A program made the position numbers and the translations under genes. The notes below the pieces were generated by a model, which was given only the letters and a program-made list of their open reading frames with translations, was not told where the DNA came from and did no database searches. Shown one piece after another: positions 9,253 through 18,050 of a DNA stretch of 32,440 nucleotides (the first letter of the stretch is position 1; each line of letters begins with the position of its first letter). Location: contig NZ_BDMN01000117.1 of assembly GCF_002189065.1 (NCBI RefSeq), positions 1-32,440 on the forward strand, written 5' to 3'. The stretch is from Bathymodiolus platifrons methanotrophic gill symbiont. GTDB taxonomy: Bacteria; Pseudomonadota; Gammaproteobacteria; Methylococcales; Methylomonadaceae.

Positions 9253-11205
9253 TTATTGCTCGACCGAGACAAATAATGCATCTATAAACTGTTCTGCATT
9301 AAAATCCTGTAAATCATTGATGCCTTCACCAACACCAAGAAAACGAATAGGCACCCCGATCTGCTTAGCTAAAGCGAAAATCATTCCCCCTTTAGCAGTA
9401 CCATCTAATTTAGTCAGCGCAATTCCTGTCAAAGCAACCGATTTATTGAAATTTTCAGCCTGAGAAAGTGCATTTTGTCCTGTTCCAGCATCCAGCACCA
9501 ACAATACTTCATGAGGTGCAGTATCATCCAGTTTAGCCATAATCCGTTTGATTTTACTTAACTCTTGCATCAAGTTCGCTTTAGTGTGTAATCGTCCTGC
9601 TGTATCAGCGATTAATACATCGATACCTTTTGCCTGAGCAGACTGCACTCCATCAAAAATTACTGACGCAGAATCAGCGCCTGTATGCTGTGCAACAACA
9701 TGAATATCATTTCGTTCACCCCAGATTTGTAATTGCTCAACCGCCGCTGCTCTAAAAGTATCCCCCGCAGCCAACATAACACTATGACCTTGCTGCTGTA
9801 GCCTTTGCGCCAACTTACCAATCGTTGTCGTTTTACCAACGCCATTGACTCCAACCACTAGAATGACATAGGGCCCCAGCTTTTCTGGAATCAATAAAGG
9901 CTGACTTACCGGCTCCAGCAACTCTAGTAACTGCTGTTTCAGCAATGCTTGTAAAGCAGATACATCTTGCAACTGGTGCTTCTCTACACTTTCTTCCAGT
10001 TTAGCAATAATATTGCTAGTGACTTCCATTCCGACATCAGCCATCAACAGGCTTGTTTCTATTTCTTCCAGTAAATCCTGATCAATTGCTCTATTACCAG
10101 AAACAACTGATAACACAGCACCGAGACCTGTACGTGTTTTACCCAGTTGCGTTTTTAAACGTAAATATAAAGACTCAGGCTCGACTAGTTCAAGCTGAGG
10201 AAATTCTTTACTAACCTCAAGCGCAATGGGTTCCTGACCGATTACCTCAGGTAATTCAATATCCTGCTGTTGTGCTTCACCGCTAAGGTCTTCTAAAGCC
10301 TGGTATTTAGTATAAAACCTGATTGCAAGCAATGGCAGCATCAATACGATAGCAACAACGCCATGAACCGCCACAACCCAGACAGGCAGGGCTAATTTAA
10401 CCAGGACCATACCAGACGCTATCTGCACTAACAATAGACCACTAACGACAGCACCGGCCCAACGCACTTGTTTAATACGACTTGCTGTCGCAGTTAACAT
10501 CACCCATGTCAGGGTAATAAAAACTACGACCGATAGAACCCTATGTAGCCAGTGCACAGCAACTTTTGCACTAAATGACAAGGATGAAAAGATATTCAGC
10601 GCATATTGATAATCAGCAGCAGGCCACCAGGAGCCAAGGCAGCGAGGAAATTCCCCGCACACTAGCCCTGCATTATTGGCAGCAAGCCATGCCCCTAAAA
10701 TTAACTGCAGCCCTAATACCAGGATTGCAACAGAGATTAACCAGAGCTTTTTCCCATCACCACGCTTAACCCAGACTGTTTTACTACGTATATATATGTG
10801 AAAGGCAATAAATAGCATCAGCGCAGTTAACAAATAATGCACAAAATGAGTTAACGCCTGACTTGCCAGTGTTTGATAAATGCCTAACTGAATTTGTAAA
10901 CCAACAATACCGGCTAGAACCAGAGCCCAGATGGCAGATGATACCCGGGAAGAACTAGACCAGAAGCTAGTAAGCAGCATAACAGCCACGAATAAAATGA
11001 CGGCTAGTGCACTTAAAGAGTGTATCAACCATGCAATATCATATAAGCCTATTGTTGCCTGACTAAAAATCTGGTTAATTTGTGCGTAGCAGCTTGAATA
11101 CTCTGAACAGGATTGCATTTTCACCGGCGCAAAGCGCTGCAATGCTCCTGATACGGTTGTCAGTAAAGTAAAAAAACAAACCAAAAGCGTGGAAAATCTA
11201 AACAT
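9253..11205 (-). CDS. ftsY: Heme A synthase (CtaA/COX15) fused to SRP receptor FtsY
   Basis: One 650-codon frame joins two proteins. Residues 1-297 form a CtaA/COX15-like domain with about eight membrane helices, candidate heme-ligand histidines H62, H120/H123, H218/H221 and H281, and the loop CGEFPRCLGSWWP. Residues about 345-650 are a full FtsY NG domain: G1 GVNGVGKT (452-459), DTFRAAA (482-488), DTAGRLH (534-540), TKLD (598-601) and the closing GVGEGINDL. A short acidic linker (about 303-345) stands where FtsY normally has its A domain. I find no ATG, GTG or TTG in frame between residues 293 and 363, so separate translation of FtsY is unlikely. CtaA makes heme A for the oxidase encoded nearby; FtsY receives SRP-ribosome complexes. 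Followed five bases later by ftsE. Confidence 0.92.
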   Translation of the reverse strand: MFRFSTLLVCFFTLLTTVSGALQRFAPVKMQSCSEYSSCYAQINQIFSQATIGLYDIAWLIHSLSALAVILFVAVMLLTSFWSSSSRVSSAIWALVLAGIVGLQIQLGIYQTLASQALTHFVHYLLTALMLFIAFHIYIRSKTVWVKRGDGKKLWLISVAILVLGLQLILGAWLAANNAGLVCGEFPRCLGSWWPAADYQYALNIFSSLSFSAKVAVHWLHRVLSVVVFITLTWVMLTATASRIKQVRWAGAVVSGLLLVQIASGMVLVKLALPVWVVAVHGVVAIVLMLPLLAIRFYTKYQALEDLSGEAQQQDIELPEVIGQEPIALEVSKEFPQLELVEPESLYLRLKTQLGKTRTGLGAVLSVVSGNRAIDQDLLEEIETSLLMADVGMEVTSNIIAKLEESVEKHQLQDVSALQALLKQQLLELLEPVSQPLLIPEKLGPYVILVVGVNGVGKTTTIGKLAQRLQQQGHSVMLAAGDTFRAAAVEQLQIWGERNDIHVVAQHTGADSASVIFDGVQSAQAKGIDVLIADTAGRLHTKANLMQELSKIKRIMAKLDDTAPHEVLLVLDAGTGQNALSQAENFNKSVALTGIALTKLDGTAKGGMIFALAKQIGVPIRFLGVGEGINDLQDFNAEQFIDALFVSVEQ

Positions 11206-11211
11206 ATCTAC

Positions 11212-11925
11212 TTACCCAATTTGAGAAATTCTAAGTAATTTTTTTATATCACGTTTAACTGCATAGGGGTCAAAACCTGATTTATACTGCATCATCAAAT
11301 TACCCAAAGGATCCATTAGAATCAATTGCCCTGCTGCCATATCTGCCCCTAATAGTGACTTGATTTTTTCTGCCAGAGCAGCACTAGGCTTAACTTTTAA
11401 TAAGCGATAATCTTCATCCCACCAAGACACAATATTTTCTGTGTTACTCTTTAACAAAGAATCATCTGGATTTTCAGGCTCCCCCAGCTTTCGAAACTCT
11501 GCTGTTTCAAGTTTTAACACATGGTCACCCTGCTCTTTCCAGGATAGGTAGTCTTTTTGCTGCTCACCCTGCATGATTATTACTGCCCGTCTAACACGCG
11601 TTAACTCTTTATTAATCATCAAACGTATCTGCCTGGTCGCATGGATTGCATTCGCACAAACCTTATTGCATTGTTCCGCCGGAATAATATTTAACATTAC
11701 CCAGTGACCTTTCAATTCATCAATATTTTTAATTGAAAAGGGATCTATCCCCTGCAACTCAGTACGCTCAGTCGTTATAAGCGGGATAATCAGGTCACCC
11801 TTGTTGGTTGATCCCGGCTTAAAGTCAGGGTCTGTAGTTAAATACCAGGCAAATGAAAAGGGAATAATAGTCATTAAGGCTAAAATAATAATCGTGCGCT
11901 GATTTTTCTTTGTTTGATCAATCAT
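11212..11925 (-). CDS. SCO1-like assembly protein of the cox cluster
   Basis: The 237-residue product has one N-terminal membrane helix (about 11-30) and then a thioredoxin-like region with HWVMLNI..AEQCNKVC; cysteines 86 and 90 form a CxxxC like the copper site of SCO/SenC proteins. The later GQLILMDPLGNLMMQYKSGFDP also resembles the SCO fold, but overall similarity is low. Proteins of this kind occur between surf1 and ctaA in cox clusters of pseudomonads. A role in copper or thiol handling during oxidase assembly is inference. It overlaps surf1 by eight bases and ends seven bases before ctaA-ftsY. Confidence 0.8.
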   Translation of the reverse strand: MIDQTKKNQRTIIILALMTIIPFSFAWYLTTDPDFKPGSTNKGDLIIPLITTERTELQGIDPFSIKNIDELKGHWVMLNIIPAEQCNKVCANAIHATRQIRLMINKELTRVRRAVIIMQGEQQKDYLSWKEQGDHVLKLETAEFRKLGEPENPDDSLLKSNTENIVSWWDEDYRLLKVKPSAALAEKIKSLLGADMAAGQLILMDPLGNLMMQYKSGFDPYAVKRDIKKLLRISQIG

Positions 11926-12661
11926 CTTTCTGTTTTTTACAACTCATCCAAAGGGATAATAAAGTTAGGGTTGCGGCCAATGCAAACCATTGAAATGCAT
12001 AAGCCATATGTTTTTCTGGTGGTATGCGCGTATTAACCTGCCACTCTCTTAGGTAGCCATACGGCTGATCAGCCGATAACTGCACCTGAAAATCCAGAAC
12101 CGACCGATTAAGTTTATGATTAATTTTCTGTCTATTAATAAGTTGCACTACCGAAGGCCAGCCTTTTCCTGGCTCGTCAGCACCCTCTAGAACCAGACCT
12201 ACTTGTGGAAAATTGTTAATTACACCAGCAATTGATAACTTTCCTTGTGGCGGCATGAAATCAATATCTGGTAATTGGCGCCTGTCTTTATTCATTAACA
12301 CCCAACCGCGATTAATCAATACACTCTGACCATCAGCCGACAAGATAAATGGCGTTAATACTAAATAGCCTACTTTGCCATTGTGAACCTGATTATCCAG
12401 GAGAAACTGATGCTCAACATCATAACGACCTTCCAATATGACACGTCTATATCTTATATCTTTCGTATCAGCTAATAATTTCGCGATTGGAAATACATCT
12501 CTCTGCATCCTATCTTGTTGAGAAATCAAGAATTCACGTTTTTCTTCTGCTCTGTTTAACTGCCAAAAGCCCAAGCGTAACAATAAAGCTAGTAAGCAAA
12601 CAAATACCAGTAACGGTAAAATCTTTATTCTACAACGATATACAAAAAAACTCTGTTTCAT
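11918..12661 (-). CDS. SURF1 family cytochrome oxidase assembly protein
   Basis: SURF1 proteins help insert heme A into oxidase subunit I. The 247-residue product has the two-helix topology of the family: an N-terminal helix (about 12-30, followed by RLGFWQLNRAEEK) and a C-terminal helix ahead of the end. Between them lie the family segments YDVEHQFLLDNQVHNGKVGYLVLTP (read here as RGWV-type periplasmic domain) and NRGWV, and near the end HMAYAFQWFALA. It is the first gene of the surf1-sco-like-ctaA::ftsY-ftsE run, divergent from the DUF2909 gene. Confidence 0.95.
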   Translation of the reverse strand: MKQSFFVYRCRIKILPLLVFVCLLALLLRLGFWQLNRAEEKREFLISQQDRMQRDVFPIAKLLADTKDIRYRRVILEGRYDVEHQFLLDNQVHNGKVGYLVLTPFILSADGQSVLINRGWVLMNKDRRQLPDIDFMPPQGKLSIAGVINNFPQVGLVLEGADEPGKGWPSVVQLINRQKINHKLNRSVLDFQVQLSADQPYGYLREWQVNTRIPPEKHMAYAFQWFALAATLTLLSLWMSCKKQKDD

Positions 12662-12975
12662 TAATCGGTCATTACTAAAATGCTTATTATGTATTAAAAT
12701 ATATCTATACTTCGCACGGACACATTTGCAGATTTCTAGCGGTCGTTTTTTGCCGATAGACTAACTTGCTAAAAAAGTGCATACAAAAACGAGGATCAAG
12801 AAAGCACTAAGTAGCCGTGTAAAATTTAACGTAGGATAGGTAGAACTTCCTTTTGTAAAACCTTATCATTCTATAGAGATTGATAGCGTTCATTACGCGC
12901 CTAAAAAGCAGATGCTACATGTATTTGCCACACCCTTGTATAGCTATATTTTTCACTATTGAATATCTTAACATT
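12662..12975. other. Divergent intergenic region surf1 / DUF2909
   Basis: This 314-base AT-rich stretch must hold the promoters of surf1 (minus) and of the DUF2909 gene (plus). I see TATA-like hexamers on both strands (for example around 12690-12712) but no pair of -35 and -10 boxes with good spacing, and no RNA gene or repeat. An upstream extension of the DUF2909 frame into this region is not supported by residue composition. Confidence 0.4.
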
Positions 12976-13224
12976 ATGCTAAAAATTCTTATTATTCTTG
13001 TTTTTTTAACGATTATTGCCAGCCTTGGCACAGCCTTGTTTCACCTTATAAAACACAAAGAATCATCTAAAAAAACTGTCAAGGCACTGACATATCGTAT
13101 TAGTATTTCCCTGGCTTTATTTATCTTACTTTCCATTGCCTTTATGACTGGGCTGATACAGCCGACAGGAATTGGTATGCAAATGCAGTTACAAAAAGCA
13201 AAAATGGCTGAGCAACAAAAATAA
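12976..13224 (+). CDS. DUF2909 twin-transmembrane protein of the cox cluster
   Basis: The 82-residue product has two membrane helices (about 2-20 and 41-60) separated by a basic loop HKESSKKTVKALTYR, matching the small DUF2909 proteins found beside coxC in many gammaproteobacteria. The frame is open for 32 more codons upstream, but the start at ATG 12976 gives the usual N-terminus (MLKILIILVFL) and length. No strong Shine-Dalgarno is visible. It runs opposite to all other cox genes and converges on coxC across a bidirectional terminator. Function unknown; a link to the oxidase is inferred from position. Confidence 0.75.
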   Translation: MLKILIILVFLTIIASLGTALFHLIKHKESSKKTVKALTYRISISLALFILLSIAFMTGLIQPTGIGMQMQLQKAKMAEQQK

Positions 13225-13235
13225 TTAATTTAGAC

Positions 13236-13276
13236 AAAAAAAAAGCACTACCTATACTCTAGGTAGTGCTTTTTTT
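13236..13276. terminator. Bidirectional terminator between DUF2909 gene and coxC
   Basis: AGCACTACCT (13244-13253) pairs with AGGTAGTGCT (13261-13270); the stem is flanked by an A-run on the left and a T-run on the right, so it can end transcription from both sides. It lies between the two convergent genes. Confidence 0.92.
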
Positions 13277-13291
13277 GGCAATACAAATCGC

Positions 13292-14158
13292 CTACAGCAA
13301 ATAAACGAAAATAAACAAGCCTAACCATACCACATCAACAAAATGCCAGTACCAGGCAGCCGCCTCGAAGACGAAATGATTTTCCGGTGTGAAATGACCT
13401 TTTGAACTACGGAATAAAACAACCGTTAGCATAATGGCCCCGATACACACGTGCGCACCGTGAAAACCAGTTAGCATAAAGAATGTTGAACCGTAGATTC
13501 CAGAACCTAAAGTTAAGCCCATATCATGATACGCTTCTTGATATTCAAGCGCCTGAAAAGCAACGAACAAGAAACCTAAAACAACAGTCGCTATCAAGCC
13601 TTTTATCAACTGACTACGGTTTTTAGCCAGCAAACCATGATGCGCCCAGGTAAGAGTAACGCCACTAGTCAGTAGAATTAATGTATTCAATAAAGGTAAA
13701 CCAAAAGCACCCATAGGCTCATATTCGCCACCTATTTCACCCGGCCCATTAGTAGGCCACATGGCTTCAAATGAAGGCCATAGCATTCCTGATGATCGCC
13801 CTGGACCATCACCAATACCAGCCAACCAATCCATAGATAGGTTACGTGTATACCAAAGGGTACCGAAAAATACTGCAAAAAACATAATTTCAGAAAAGAT
13901 AAACCACATCATACCCATACGGTAGGAAATTCCTACGTAATGGTTATACATACCGGTTTCACTTTCATTAGCCTGCATGGTAAACCAGCCAGCCAGCATA
14001 ACTATAAAAATTGTCAGCCCCAGAATCATAAAAGTAGATCCTGCAGCATTACCATTCAGGTAATTTGCAAAACCTGCTAACGTAAGCATCATACCTGCAG
14101 TTGCTGCAATGGGCCACGTTGCCTTATGTGGAATGTAATATGCGCCTGTAGACATCAT
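13292..14158 (-). CDS. coxC: Cytochrome c oxidase subunit III
   Basis: Subunit III of the aa3/caa3-type oxidase, a seven-helix inner-membrane protein that stabilises the catalytic core. The 288-residue product starts STGAYYIPHKATWPI and carries the family segments RMGMMWFIFSEIMFFAVFFGTLWY (read at about 80-103), LTSGVTLTWAHHGL, FHGAHVCIGAI and the C-terminal AAAWYWHFVDVVWLGLFIFVYL. Length is as expected. It follows ctaG by 10 bases and ends at the shared terminator. Confidence 0.97.
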   Translation of the reverse strand: MMSTGAYYIPHKATWPIAATAGMMLTLAGFANYLNGNAAGSTFMILGLTIFIVMLAGWFTMQANESETGMYNHYVGISYRMGMMWFIFSEIMFFAVFFGTLWYTRNLSMDWLAGIGDGPGRSSGMLWPSFEAMWPTNGPGEIGGEYEPMGAFGLPLLNTLILLTSGVTLTWAHHGLLAKNRSQLIKGLIATVVLGFLFVAFQALEYQEAYHDMGLTLGSGIYGSTFFMLTGFHGAHVCIGAIMLTVVLFRSSKGHFTPENHFVFEAAAWYWHFVDVVWLGLFIFVYLL

Positions 14159-14168
14159 TATCCCCTAT

Positions 14169-14699
14169 TTAATTAGTAGTATCATAAAATGTAAGTCCAA
14201 ATGTCAGTCTTTTGTAGTGTTCAGGTAAGGCTGGATCAATCACTAATTGCACCTCAAGATGCTTAGTCTCACCTGCTTCAAAAACCTGGGTATCAAAACA
14301 AAAACACTTAGTATTTTTAACGTATCCTACAGCAGGCCCCGGTGTAACACTAGGATTTGCCTTGGCAAGCATACGCTTATCTGTTTTATTTGTTGCTGTA
14401 TACTGCATTTTAATCACTTCTCCAGGATGCACTTTTAACTGGTAGTTGTCAGCTTTAAACGCTAGACCTGTACCTGCACCTATAGAAGTAATAAATTCAA
14501 AACTTATTTCTCGCTGTGTATCAATCTTGTAATCTAAAACAGCCGATTCTTGCCTGGTTTTTCCATTGATTCCTGTTATTTCGCACAAAATATCGTACAA
14601 AGGTATCAATGCCACTGCAAATAAAAACATCACCAGCACTAATAAAAGTAAGCTGCGTACTGTTTTTTTATTCTTCTGCTCTAAATCATCTGATGTCAC
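14169..14699 (-). CDS. ctaG: Cytochrome c oxidase assembly protein CtaG (Cox11-like)
   Basis: CtaG/Cox11 delivers copper to the CuB site of subunit I from the periplasmic side. The 176-residue product has an N-terminal anchor (about 15-36), an immunoglobulin-like periplasmic domain and the copper-binding CFCF motif (C132, C134) in NTKCFCFDTQ, followed by the conserved hydrophobic end (LTFGLTFYDT). The start is GTG, sharing four bases (GTGA) with the preceding small ORF, which indicates translational coupling. Lies between coxA and coxC as usual. Confidence 0.96.
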   Translation of the reverse strand: MTSDDLEQKNKKTVRSLLLLVLVMFLFAVALIPLYDILCEITGINGKTRQESAVLDYKIDTQREISFEFITSIGAGTGLAFKADNYQLKVHPGEVIKMQYTATNKTDKRMLAKANPSVTPGPAVGYVKNTKCFCFDTQVFEAGETKHLEVQLVIDPALPEHYKRLTFGLTFYDTTN

Positions 14700-14794
14700 G
14701 AAGAAGTAACTCTTATAACAGCAAAAACATAAATTGAAATTGCAACAACCGCAAGGGCAACCGCAGTCAATATATTTTTTGTTTTAGTATTCAT
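14696..14794 (-). CDS. Small single-helix protein between coxA and ctaG
   Basis: A 32-codon frame from the ATG at 14794 to the TGA at 14696 encodes a lysine-bearing start (MNTKTKN) and one hydrophobic helix (about 8-27). The stop overlaps the GTG start of ctaG by four bases (GTGA), which supports translation. Very small membrane proteins at this position are known in cox clusters of gammaproteobacteria and are annotated as small oxidase-assembly proteins; that function is inferred from position. Confidence 0.7.
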   Translation of the reverse strand: MNTKTKNILTAVALAVVAISIYVFAVIRVTSS

Positions 14795-14807
14795 TATTTT
14801 CAGCTGA

Positions 14808-14842
14808 CTTTGCCAGCACCAAACAAACCCGGGCTGGCAAAG
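14808..14842. promoter_or_regulatory. Stable hairpin between coxA and ctaG
   Basis: CTTTGCCAGC (14808-14817) pairs perfectly with GCTGGCAAAG (14833-14842) around a 15-base loop. No T-run follows on the minus strand, so it is more likely an RNA stabiliser or processing/attenuation point after coxA than a full terminator; this is inference. Confidence 0.6.
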
Positions 14843-14856
14843 CTACGCCTAACTCC

Positions 14857-16470
14857 TTAGAAATGTTCTGTTGGAATCTTTTCTGGTGGAGTTGCAAAAG
14901 TATGATATGGCACTGGAGATGGCAATGTCCACTCTAAACTATGTTTATGCGCATCTTCCCAGACTTCATCCGTTACTTTTTCACCCGTTCCCCCTCTAAT
15001 TGTTTGAATAACAATATAAAGGAATAACAACTGGCTAAAGCCAAAGATAAAAGCACCAACACTTGATACCATATTCCAATCAGCAAACTGCACTGCATAA
15101 TCAGGAATACGACGTGGCATACCCGCTAAACCTAAGAAGTGCTGAGGGAAGAATAAAATATTCACTGAAATAGCAGATAACCAGAAGTGGAATTTTGCTA
15201 GTCTTTCATCATACATATTCCCGGTCCATTTCGGTAACCAGAAATAACCACCCGCCATCAGAATAAAGATAGACGCAGGTACTAATGTGTAATGAAAATG
15301 AGCAACAATGAAATAAGTATCATGATACTGGAAATCAACTGGAGCTAACGCCATCATTAGGCCAGTAAAGCCCCCTAATGTGAACAGTACAACAAATGCA
15401 ATTGAAAATAACATAGGTGTTTCAAAAGTCATAGACCCTTGCCACATCGTTGCTGTCCAGTTAAAAATCTTAACCCCGGTCGGAATCGCAATCAGCATGG
15501 TGGCATACATAAAGTATAACTCCCCTGCCATCGGCATCCCCACGGTAAACATGTGATGCGCCCATACAATAAATGATAGGAATGCAATTGCTGCTGTTGC
15601 ATAAACCATAGAGCTGTAACCAAATAATGGCTTACGCGCAAACACTGGAATAATCGTTGAAGCAACACCAAAAGTAGGCAGAATCATGACATATACTTCT
15701 GGATGTCCGAAGAACCAGAAAATATGTTGATAAAGAACCGGGTCACCACCACCCGCTGCATCGAAAAAGCTGGTATCGAAGAAACGGTCAGTTAATAGCA
15801 TAGTTACCGCACCGGCAAACACTGGCATAATCGCAATCAATAAGAATGCAGTAATTAACCAGGTCCAGACGAATAATGGCATTTCCATCAATGTCATTTT
15901 CGGCGCACGCATATTGAAAATAGTCGCGATAATATTAATCGCCCCCATAATCGAAGAAATACCCAGCATATGCACTGCGAAGATTGCGAATGGTAGTGCT
16001 GCACCTGTCTGTAAGACTAACGGTGGATATAAAGTCCAGCCTGAAGCTGGCGCTCCGCCTTCCATAAATAGTGTGCTGGCTAATAAAAGTATTCCGGCAA
16101 CTAACATCCAGAAACTCATATTATTCATTCTTGGTAAAGCCATATCTGGCGCACCAATCATCAATGGAATCTGCCAGTTAGCAAAACCGACGAAAGCTGG
16201 CATAACTGCACCAAATACCATCACTAATGCATGCATGGTTGTCATCGAGTTAAAAAACTGCGGACTAACAAACTGCATACCGGGCTCAAATAACTCAGCA
16301 CGAATAATAAGTGCCATTGTTCCGCCGACAAAAAACATCGCTAGAGCAAATAATAGATAAAGCGTACCAATATCTTTATGGTTGGTGGTAATTATCCACC
16401 TTAAAAAGCCTTTTTCAGGCCCATGATCATGATGATCATCGTGTTCATGTTCAGCTACGACAGCAGACAT
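14857..16470 (-). CDS. coxA: Cytochrome c oxidase subunit I
   Basis: The catalytic subunit of the aa3-type terminal oxidase, reducing oxygen to water and pumping protons. The 537-residue product has heme a ligands H80 and H393, heme a3 ligand H391, CuB ligands H256 (in GHPEVY, with the Y260 crosslink partner) and H305/H306, and the D-channel segment [12 protein letters not shown] (D109). The N-terminus is histidine-rich ([10 protein letters not shown]), ahead of the first helix. It follows coxB by 46 bases. Complete, no missing ligands. Confidence 0.99.
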   Translation of the reverse strand: MSAVVAEHEHDDHHDHGPEKGFLRWIITTNHKDIGTLYLLFALAMFFVGGTMALIIRAELFEPGMQFVSPQFFNSMTTMHALVMVFGAVMPAFVGFANWQIPLMIGAPDMALPRMNNMSFWMLVAGILLLASTLFMEGGAPASGWTLYPPLVLQTGAALPFAIFAVHMLGISSIMGAINIIATIFNMRAPKMTLMEMPLFVWTWLITAFLLIAIMPVFAGAVTMLLTDRFFDTSFFDAAGGGDPVLYQHIFWFFGHPEVYVMILPTFGVASTIIPVFARKPLFGYSSMVYATAAIAFLSFIVWAHHMFTVGMPMAGELYFMYATMLIAIPTGVKIFNWTATMWQGSMTFETPMLFSIAFVVLFTLGGFTGLMMALAPVDFQYHDTYFIVAHFHYTLVPASIFILMAGGYFWLPKWTGNMYDERLAKFHFWLSAISVNILFFPQHFLGLAGMPRRIPDYAVQFADWNMVSSVGAFIFGFSQLLFLYIVIQTIRGGTGEKVTDEVWEDAHKHSLEWTLPSPVPYHTFATPPEKIPTEHF

Positions 16471-16516
16471 AATTAATACCTCTTAAAAATACTAAATAAA
16501 GAATTCGATTTAATAA

Positions 16517-17692
16517 CTATAATGATGACGTCTGTTCGTCATCATCGTCATATTCGACGGCTGGAATCGCGGCTTGTAATGATTTTATCGCAGCAGGCTG
16601 AATTAAATCACCAACTGAGTTACCTAAGCCATTGCGGATAAATGTTGATACTGCTGCAAAATCAACAGGATCTAGCATTTGCCCAAAAGCAGGCATCATG
16701 CCTTTACCATTTAGCATTAATTCAACTTGTGCATTCATATCACCAGTAACAACGGCACTACTAGTTATAGCGGGGAAAGTACCTGCTAAACCAGCACCAT
16801 CTGCCATATGACAAGATGCACAGTTATTTGCGTAAACGCTTTCACCTTTAGCAAGCAAATCTTCCTGAGACCAATCTTTTTCTGCAGCAGCCGCGCTTTC
16901 AACTGCGATACCTTTTTGCTCAGCAACCCATGCTTCATAATCAGGCTTTTCCATAGCAATCACTACAATCGGCATAAAGCCATGATCTTTACCACAAAGC
17001 TCAGTACACTGCCCACGATAAGTTCCCGCTTTTTCTACCGATGTCCATGCTTCATTGATATAGCCAGGAATAGTATCTTTTTTCCAGCCTAAATCAGGCA
17101 CCCACCATGAGTGAATTACATCAGCTGCTGTAAATAAAAATCTAATTTTAGTATTTACTGGAACCACTAAAGGCTTATCAACTTCTAATAGATAATTCGG
17201 AACAGTCCGCGGATCAATACCCGAATTAAGCTGTCTCGCTTTATTACTTGCTTCATCTAAACTACTGAAAAAATGAATCCCATTATCAAGGTATTCATAT
17301 TCCCACTTCCACTGCCACCCCGTGACTTTAATGGACATCTCTGAATCCTTAATATCATCCATTTCCAGCATGACCTTAGTAGCAGGAATTGCTAGTGCGA
17401 TCAAAATAATGGTTGGAATGATAGTCCAGAGTATTTCCACTTTAGTACTTTCATGGAAACTTGATGCTTTATACCCTCTTGATTTACGATGGTAGTAGAT
17501 TGAGTAGAACATAACACCGAACACTGCGATACCTATGAACACACATACCCACAACACCAACATATGCAAGCCATAGACATCTTTACTAATTGATGTCACG
17601 CCCTCCATTAAGTTAAGAGTATAGTCCGCATGCGCTGTCCCTAGGCCTGTAGCCATCAGGGTCAGACCTGCGAATAATTGCTTTGTTTTCAT
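16517..17692 (-). CDS. coxB: Cytochrome c oxidase subunit II with C-terminal cytochrome c domain
   Basis: Subunit II accepts electrons at the CuA centre. From the ATG at 17692 (AGGAGG upstream) the 391-residue product has a signal peptide ending AHA, two membrane helices (about 41-65 and 85-107) and the CuA ligands H194, C229, C233, H237 and M240 in CTELCGKDHGFM. A fused cytochrome c domain follows, with heme motif CASCH (C291, C294, H295) and a distal methionine in GKGMMPAF (332/333), so the oxidase is caa3-type. The tail is acidic (EYDDDDEQ). The open frame extends 46 codons upstream, but those residues do not fit the family. Confidence 0.98.
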   Translation of the reverse strand: MKTKQLFAGLTLMATGLGTAHADYTLNLMEGVTSISKDVYGLHMLVLWVCVFIGIAVFGVMFYSIYYHRKSRGYKASSFHESTKVEILWTIIPTIILIALAIPATKVMLEMDDIKDSEMSIKVTGWQWKWEYEYLDNGIHFFSSLDEASNKARQLNSGIDPRTVPNYLLEVDKPLVVPVNTKIRFLFTAADVIHSWWVPDLGWKKDTIPGYINEAWTSVEKAGTYRGQCTELCGKDHGFMPIVVIAMEKPDYEAWVAEQKGIAVESAAAAEKDWSQEDLLAKGESVYANNCASCHMADGAGLAGTFPAITSSAVVTGDMNAQVELMLNGKGMMPAFGQMLDPVDFAAVSTFIRNGLGNSVGDLIQPAAIKSLQAAIPAVEYDDDDEQTSSL

Positions 17693-17950
17693 CACGGAGA
17701 AGCCTCCTCTAATATTAATAATAAACTGATTGAATGCGCCAAAATTGTTGTGACTTGCATTTATTCCCTTAGCAAAGCGTCCCTTTTCCCTTATCACAAT
17801 CAAACTTCGTAATTTTAACTCATGAGCCACTGCTAAGCTAGGGATGTTTTTTCTTTATAACTATTTTGATTTATATCACTACTCTGAGATTCATCAAAGC
17901 CCCCTTAACCCATAAAAACCAGACCAGCTTTACCACATATTTTTAGCCAA
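17693..17950. other. Region upstream of coxB
   Basis: Holds the coxB leader and presumably the promoter of the cox genes. The only clear element is the AGGAGG ribosome binding site at about 17703-17708 on the minus strand. AT-rich hexamers (TTATTATTAATATT around 17713-17726) could be a -10 region, but I cannot pair them with a convincing -35 box. Confidence 0.4.
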
Positions 17951-17953
17951 TAA

Positions 17954-17986
17954 AAAAGGCCAGCAAACAAAGCTTGCTGGCCTTTT
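17954..17986. terminator. Bidirectional terminator upstream of coxB
   Basis: AAAAGGCCAGCAA (17954-17966) pairs with TTGCTGGCCTTTT (17974-17986), a 13-bp stem with a 7-base loop, with A- and T-runs at the two ends. It would insulate the cox genes from transcription coming from the PAS gene. Confidence 0.92.
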
Positions 17987-17993
17987 AAAAACT

Positions 17994-18014
17994 GGGTATG
18001 AATCACTCATACCC
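17994..18014 (-). terminator. Second terminator downstream of the PAS gene
   Basis: On the minus strand GGGTATGA, a five-base loop and TCATACCC form an 8-bp stem followed by AGTTTTT. Together with the stem at 17954-17986 it makes a tandem terminator. Confidence 0.75.
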
Positions 18015-18050
18015 ACCTTTAAGTTATCTTAAAACTTAATATTCCAACTA

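Noticed and set aside
9253-10300. Possibility that FtsY starts independently inside the fused gene
   Set aside because: No ATG, GTG or TTG is in frame between residues 293 and 363; a TTG at 292 lies inside the last membrane helix and a GTG at 364 would cut into the FtsY domain.
15914-16360. 148-codon frame antisense to coxA
   Set aside because: Shadow of the strongly conserved coxA frame; no start signal and no family resemblance.
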